Source: Gymnopus androsaceus JB14 (lineage: Eukaryota > Basidiomycota > Agaricomycetes > Agaricales > Omphalotaceae). From it: 64,000 nt of DNA. The notes beneath the pieces were generated by a model. That model did no database searches. It worked only from the letters and a program-made list of their open reading frames with translations, and had not been told where the DNA came from. Positions 58,193-64,000 of the stretch are shown here, one piece after another. The translations under genes and the position numbers were made by a program. The stretch lies in NCBI GenBank assembly GCA_009733575.1, contig ML769675.1:22069-86068 (forward strand). The letters run 5' to 3'. Position 1 is the first letter of the stretch, and each line of letters opens with the position of its first letter.

Positions 58193-59540
58193 GTCCTGAG
58201 CGTTGCTGATTCAGACACAGTGACCAGGGGAATTGCTTCATAGGAACATCTGTGGCGAGGTATCCCCTTTGTGTCGAGCTGGTAGTAGTTGTACCTCAAG
58301 CGAGATTTAAGGTAAATTGGAGCTCCTCGATGTCAAGGTCGATGTCCCTGGTGTCAACCATACAATGTCGGTATGTGGAGGCTCCGTAGGGCTCCGTGTA
58401 CTACACCACTACTGCAGCCGACTGCAAAATATAACGCAGGTTAACTAGGCGACAAATTCTAGCATATTATACTTACATTAGGTTTAGAACCAAGGGCAAC
58501 AGTTGCTTCAGGGTCACCTCTTTCAACTAGCGAGGAGTGAATCTAATCACTGTCGGTCCTTGTAAGGCGTAGACTCACCACTTATGTACCCTGGTCTCTC
58601 TCATCTTTTAGCGATCATTTCGCACTAGATACTGGTCTTTGGAGCAACAAACCGAGCGAAGAAAGGGAACGCCGCCTTATATTGTATTCTCGGAAGCAGT
58701 CAGGAAGTAAAGAGTAATTTTTCCAAGAACCACAATTGCGTTCGTCCAGAATCAAGGCAGTGAAGGATTTTGCGTCCTAGAGAATATTACAGTCATTAGC
58801 TATGCAGTCCGAGCAACGAGTTATCGAAGTTCGAGGGATTCGATTGCTTGGGAGAATCTTTGGGCTAAAATGCGACGAAAAATGGTGATGAGGAAGGATT
58901 TTGTAGGCGAAAAAATAGAGCCATTTGACTCTGAGATTTGTTGCAGTACGTTACAGTTGCGGTTTGCGATCAAGTTGCGATAATTAATTAATTGTCGATT
59001 TTGATGCGCTCAAAGATCGGCAGGTTTAGGGCTAAGTTGATGTACAGTATTGATGAATGATTTCTCGACAGCAGGACCTTGATGTACTTAGCAGCTTACT
59101 TTAACAAAGTGTAACAAGCACATGAAAAATTCTGTGCGATTTGCGCGTACTAATCTCGGCTTCCTGGCTTCCAATCACCATCCAAGTTTGAGCCGCCGAA
59201 CAACGGACAATTTCAATTTTCACGCGTTGACCGTGGCACCGACGACTTGCTTCTTCTGTTTATGAACACCACCATTGCTATCCACTCTCGCAGAATTCAG
59301 ACGACCGGCTTTCCAGGCTCTCAGCACAGCCGTTGAATAACAGAGCATGCTTTAAACTGCTTGGTGCTAGTAGGGCATTATTGGAAGGTCTAATGGACCA
59401 TGTCGGTGCGTTGAAATCTATCTATAAAAGCTCTTTTCCAAATGAAGCTGAACTCGTTTTCTCCTAGTCTCCAGGTACGACGTCTCGGACATTCTTCACC
59501 GGCCTCTTCTGGTGTGTTTGAATCTCATGTCCGATCTAGT
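58193..59540. other. gene-poor spacer between the inverted P450 copies
   Basis: No convincing gene. AT-rich stretch (attaattaattg) near 58980-58995. Confidence 0.5.
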
Positions 59541-60783
59541 CATCGTGAATGAAAAGTCGGAGCTTATGTGCTATACGTGCTCTCCTTGCATTCCCATATG
59601 ACGGGACCTGGACCTCCAGTCTACGATTATCGACGTCCGAGTCCAGTCTGACTGGTGGTTTTCGTCGCAATTCGACCTTGATCTACCACTCAAGCCAATA
59701 TGTCCCCTTCCTCTCTACCTTTCACGTTCTTCCCTCTGGCCTGTCAAACGAACCCGGCTTCGCTTGGCCTGTAGAATGGAATGCGGCTGGCCACCGAAAC
59801 CGGAGCTGTATGGATTCGAGTCGATTCCCTAGCGCAGAAAAGGTTCAAAATCAAGCTCATGGTCGCTTGCGGCTATTAGTGACAGTGATCAAGTATTGCG
59901 CACTTTCTTGGAGCGGTGACCGTTCCCGCAGCTCCAAGTAGTAAGCTTACGAAATTTCTGGAGCTGGACGAGGCTAGTTTTTTACGCGTCTGGGTAGGAG
60001 CACTTACATGGGAAACGATTTGAAAACAGAAATGGTGAGATCCTTTCAACTCATCTGAACGTTTACCCTTCATTGACGAACTCAATACTAGCTACATAGC
60101 ACAACTCGACTACATTCGACCGTACATCCAAACAACCGGCAATTTCCCAGTTGGACATACATCCCGTTTATCCGCTTCATGGTCTCAAACCTCGTGTCGC
60201 GCTTCTCCGTTCAGCGGAGCTAGACGAGTACGTTCCAGTGGATATACTCTATATCCACTCGCTGGAGCAACTCTCTTTTCACCTACCCGCTTCGATTCCA
60301 GCGACCTCGAGGATGACGGCCTCGGGATAGCCTATTATCTCATTCAAAATGCTATTAAATGAGGAAGCAGCTGCGAAACAGTCCTCTCCGCATAAGACCT
60401 GCGCAAAATGACTTTGCGCGCGCGAGTCCGAGACCGTCCTTCTCTATGAGACGAATTGTACATGTTAGACTGGCACGGGCATATCCGGAAGCAAGGTCTC
60501 CTCTGAATCCTGGAATTCTCAAACTCACAGATGGATCTCTGTCTATCCTGTCCCGGCCTTCCTGCTTCGTGCCATATGCGTCGACGAAACTAGCTTGGTC
60601 CCATGGACTATTATAGCTAGTGTCGGGCTGGTCCGAGTTGGGCCATCCAAACCCCCGAAACTCGACGTTGGAGTCACTGCCAATGGTCCGGTTATAAGCG
60701 GTATCGTGTTACGAGAGCTGAATGTAGTACGACGCGACGGCAAGGCAGCGAACTGTCATGGACATCTTGTCTCGTACTCATGA
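59541..60783 (+). pseudogene. decayed coding region, function unknown
   Basis: Coding-like stretches lie in different frames: DLVIVNEKSELMCYTCSPCI near 59534-59593; TIIDVRVQSDWWFSSQFDLD with RTRLRLACRMECGWPPKPEL near 59620-59815, broken by a stop; LYPLAGATLFSPTRFDSSDL with EDDGLGIAYYLIQNAIK near 60250-60358; and KLDVGVTANGPVISGIVLRE near 60660-60720. I cannot join them with normal introns or recognise the family, so I call a relic with low confidence. It could also be a multi-exon gene I failed to splice. Confidence 0.3.
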
Positions 60784-61297
60784 ACTCGGAAGTATGGCTC
60801 ACTTGGAATCTCGACGATACCTCTGACCCAATAGTTACCATAAAGCCCCGTGTAGAAATAACGATGAATACCAAGTTGTAAATGATGTAATGCTGAAGGT
60901 CATACGGAAAACCAAATCAAAGAAAGAGAAGGCGAAAAGAGTGTATTGGCTGGGTAAGTAGCAGTGATGGATAAGAGCATCTTCAATGAACCCTCAAGGG
61001 CTAGACGCGAGGTGGTTTCATCCTTCAGTCTGAACCCTGGAAGGACTCGTGAATGGGTCCGAAAACACTGCAGCCTTGCGATTTTATCCTTTCAGGGTGA
61101 TTTATTCTCAATGTATCTGAGACGTTGGAGTGTACAAGTTATTCCGGAGCACTTGAACATACTTCAATGGTTGCCCACAGCTGGTGAATTCAAGTCTCAA
61201 ACAAAGCCAAGGATCCCCAATGCCCATCTATCTGCCATAAGCCTTTTCTAGAATTAAAAAACCCCTGAATTTCTTCGTACTGTACTTATAAATTTCA
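60784..61297. other. 3' side of P450 B
   Basis: No gene seen. The match with the 3' flank of P450 A ends at about 61298. Confidence 0.45.
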
Positions 61298-61323
61298 TAC
61301 AAAAGAGTACAAGAGTCAGTCAA

Positions 61324-63768
61324 CTATCCGTTTAATTTGCCAAGCTCTGACTGCACGGCTTGCATCACCATGGCCATCGCATCTGCTGTCCTAGGCATAA
61401 CAGTGCAAGGGAACGCCACGGGTCTCCTGACAGAGATCCCAAGCTCGTCAGACAACACATCTTCATGTCAATGATGGAGCAAGACTTACACGACAATACC
61501 TTCATTAACACAAGCATCTTTCGATGGCAAAATTAGATTCCCTTTATCGTCCTTCGTTGGATTGATGTCTGCTGCCCACAATATGGTGGCCATGTCGATG
61601 AAAAGAGCTTGGTTCGCCACATGCATTCCCATACACATCCTGAGCAATATGCAGAAGAATAGCCCGAGGTCTAGCGACGATAAAGTTACGAGTCGCTTTA
61701 ACTTACCGTCTGCCAAATCCATATAAGACACGTCCTTGTCCATAAGTGCCAGGGATGTCTATCTCATTGTCGTTCTCGTCGAGGAAATGTTCCGGCCGGA
61801 ATTCATCATAATCAGGGAAGAAACGAGGATCTCTAACAGTGCATAGAAACACCGGTTTAGCAATACTGATCCAGATTCAACACTGTAAATTACCGGTTCA
61901 AGGCCCTGTAGATAGGATTGAGCGAGTGAGCGGACAATAGTACGAAAAATAGCTCACCATGCATTAGCAATCACCACCGTTCCCTTGGGTATGAAATACT
62001 CGTTGTACCAGTCATCCTGAAAGCATGGATGTCATTTTCATTAAATATTTTTCAACTAGGATCCCAAAGCACAAAAAAATACCTCGGATGTTCGGCGAGG
62101 TAAACCTACAAATGGTGCTGTAAGCGAAAGTAGTTCGTGAAGTAGTTGATGAAGTATCACTTGAAGGAGCGACAGGACGCCACCGCAACACCTCCTTGAC
62201 CATTGCTTGCAGGTACGGCAAATGAGGGCGGTCTGCAAAAGTGGGTAAACGACCCCGGCCTACGACACTGTCAATCTCTCGTTGGGCCTTTCGCATGGAA
62301 TCTGGATATAATATCATAGCCAGCACGAACACCGAGAGAGCGGCGGCAGTCTAAGAAGGGAAAAAATATTGATTTTGAAAGCAGAGTAAAAAATACTTGA
62401 AGGCATACGGTTTCGGCGCCAGCTGCACTGTACATGACATTGATAAGTGGAAAGCACTTCGGAATAGAGTAGTAGCGAACATACACCATTGTGCCTGCTA
62501 GCCAGGCAGTTTCCTTTGGAGATAGATCATGTTTGGCTTGTTGATTCAGTAGAGACGCGGCCAGACTAGGCTTATTTCCTTGCGTAACCTACGATAGGGT
62601 ACGAGTTGTTCTTATAAGAAGGAAAAGGTACAACACATACCATTTCTGTCTTAACTTTATCTACAGCCATATTCGGCAGTCTGAAACGACAATCAAGCTT
62701 CTGGCTTACCTATAAACCCCTCGAACATCTCCGTGTCCTTTCTATGCCATTCTAAACCCTCACGTTTCCACTTCGCCATCCAATTAGGGAGATGCAACAT
62801 CATAGGGAATATCTCGACGAGATAAGCTCCCGGTAGTGCTGCACGGACAAGACGATGCGCCAAATCATTAATTCGTGTGATGAATGGGTCGTCGGATTTC
62901 TGGATAAGATCCCAGCCATATACGGCACACAAAATACTTGATGCTGCTGACCTAGAAAGGCATAACTCGGAGAAACACTAGCTGGGATCGTAAACCGAAC
63001 TGTTGCAGCATACCTACGCATATGATCATCCCAGTCTCGCGAGTTCGTCAACATCTGATAGGCAAGGAACCGTGCTTCCTCCTGCTGCAAAGGTTGAAAC
63101 TTTTCTGATGCACGAACGTTCAATCCATCTTGTCCTGCACGACGTAGTTTTCGCCATCTGGGGACCACAAATAAGAAATGAAATGACTTCGGTTGACGAA
63201 TAACGTACAGTGCATTGTATCCAGAAAAAGCAACGAAGATTCCCCCAGTTAGAATTTCATGAGCCATAATGAAACGAGGACGGTCGCTGTATATCGTGGA
63301 GCGTTTTTCTACGGAATCAAATTAATGAGTCGTATTTCATACACACAGAGAGAGCGTGCCTAGAAGCTCCGTAACAACTTCGTGGCTATTGAGCACGATC
63401 ACAGGATTTCCAGCCATATTCAAAGAAAAGATGGGTCCTTCGAGATCAGAAGACGGGTGAATAAGACATCCAAAGTTGTACCGAGTCTACTGACCATACT
63501 GCTCCTTCCATTCCGTAAACCTAAGCCACTGGTGCTGTGGAAGCTGGAAGATGTTACCAAGAAAAGGCAAACCACGAGGACCTGGAGGCATCTGGCCTTT
63601 GGATTTGCTCAAACTCTTCATGACAATGAGAGCAACTACTGGTATTGCCAGTAGTTGTAGTACGGAACGATCCTGTTCCAACAATGACGTCTTGACCCAT
63701 AGTCTGTCTAAGTCGAGAGAAAAAATAGAGGCGGAGGAACAGTGCTTGAGCACATCGAGGACGGGCAT
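61324..63768 (-). CDS. cytochrome P450 monooxygenase B (inverted copy of A)
   Basis: Same enzyme class and exon layout as P450 A. Start 63768 (MPVLDVLKHCSSASIF); anchor DRSVLQLLAIPVVALIVMKS; hinge QMPPGPRGLPFLGN; RRAGQDGLNVRASEKFQPLQ; I-helix AGAETTAAAL; VKEVLRWRPVAPS with GLPRRTSE; FIPKGTVVIANAW; haem loop YGFGRRMCMGMHVANQALF (standard Phe here). It ends at 61324 in SELGKLNG. No frame break was found. Differences from A are scattered, with a short deletion in the N-terminal anchor. Being intact and diverged, it may have its own substrate. Convergent with P450 A across ~5.3 kb. Confidence 0.92.
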
Positions 63769-63830
63769 TACTGCGTCTACGCAAACGCAATATGATCGGT
63801 TGAGACAGATGTACAAGAGCTGCTCTGTAT

Positions 63831-64000
63831 CACCAGATCATAAGTAAAGTTTATATGGTATAGATAGATAGATACTCGGCATGGTCCCGTGCGGAAGCGA
63901 CGGGGAAAGTAGCTAGTACATGAATGTATAAACTAAAATATACATAACTGAAGCTACTATAGATCGTTCGGACCCCTCCCTATAGAGTATATATAGTATA
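63831..64000. other. right edge, microsatellite-rich
   Basis: Upstream of P450 B: gata repeats near 63861-63872 and a tata-rich end. No gene. Confidence 0.4.

Larger units (their letters stand above)
53550..63830. repeat. large inverted duplication carrying the two P450 genes
   Basis: Left arm about 53550-56092, right arm about 61298-63830, opposite orientation. Introns as well as exons match, and the likeness continues about 25 bp past both stop codons (atagttgactgactcttgta) and some 60-70 bp upstream of both starts (gcag..cttgt..ca and cgtttg(t/c)gtagacgca). The unique centre is about 5.2 kb. Confidence 0.85.

Noticed and set aside
53550..63830. Inverted duplication as a DNA transposon with long terminal inverted repeats
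   Set aside because: Arms are host P450 genes with introns; no transposase, no short target-site duplications seen.

Overview
The window is nuclear DNA of a filamentous basidiomycete, most likely an Agaricomycete (mushroom-forming) fungus. The genes are split by many introns of roughly 45-75 bp with GT..AG ends, and lie on both strands with short spacers. The gene content fits that group: DUF6593, F-box/LRR-type proteins, fungal seven-helix membrane proteins, a G1 (eqolisin) peptidase, an OPT transporter, a Zn2Cys6 regulator and multi-intron P450s. I saw no bacterial, organellar or viral block, no tRNA or rRNA gene, no CRISPR array and no intact transposon. Exon joins were worked out by eye from reading frame and splice signals, so boundaries inside long genes are approximate.

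Layout: 1-800 is the 5' part of a proline-rich gene running off the left edge. 801-2872 is gene-poor with a diverged internal duplication. 2873-4373 is a PWWP chromatin protein, followed at 5692-6330 by a decayed cupin gene. 6595-10429 (minus) is an OPT oligopeptide transporter. 10.8-11.8 kb holds an unresolved minus-strand gene. 12.1-12.9 kb is a DUF6593 protein.

13.5-26.5 kb is a run of redox enzymes with a regulator: a secreted berberine-bridge-type FAD oxidase, a 161-aa unknown protein, an aldo-keto reductase, a Zn2Cys6 transcription factor and a formaldehyde-dehydrogenase-like zinc ADH. This is the best candidate for a functional cluster; with the OPT transporter nearby it could be a catabolic, detoxifying or tailoring locus, but no core synthase is visible.

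26.9-28.2 kb is a WDR26/GID7-type WD40 protein. 29.6-32.0 kb is an unresolved, partly duplicated minus-strand region with membrane-like segments. 32.5-36.1 kb is a greatly enlarged BCS1-type AAA ATPase, followed within six bases by a 145-codon acidic ORF. 37.3-41.7 kb is a tandem pair of nearly identical F-box genes. 42.5-48.7 kb contains two seven-helix membrane proteins flanking a G1 peptidase (with apparent frame breaks) and a small unknown protein. 49.5-51.5 kb is another F-box gene, and 52.46-52.93 kb is histone H4.

53.6-63.8 kb is a large inverted duplication: two intact, closely related cytochrome P450 genes face each other across about 5.3 kb that carries a third multi-helix membrane protein and decayed coding sequence. 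The duplications (F-box tandem pair, P450 inverted pair) and relics (cupin, possibly the G1 peptidase) show that the accessory parts of this locus are changing quickly, while H4, BCS1, the PWWP protein and the WD40 protein are housekeeping-like.
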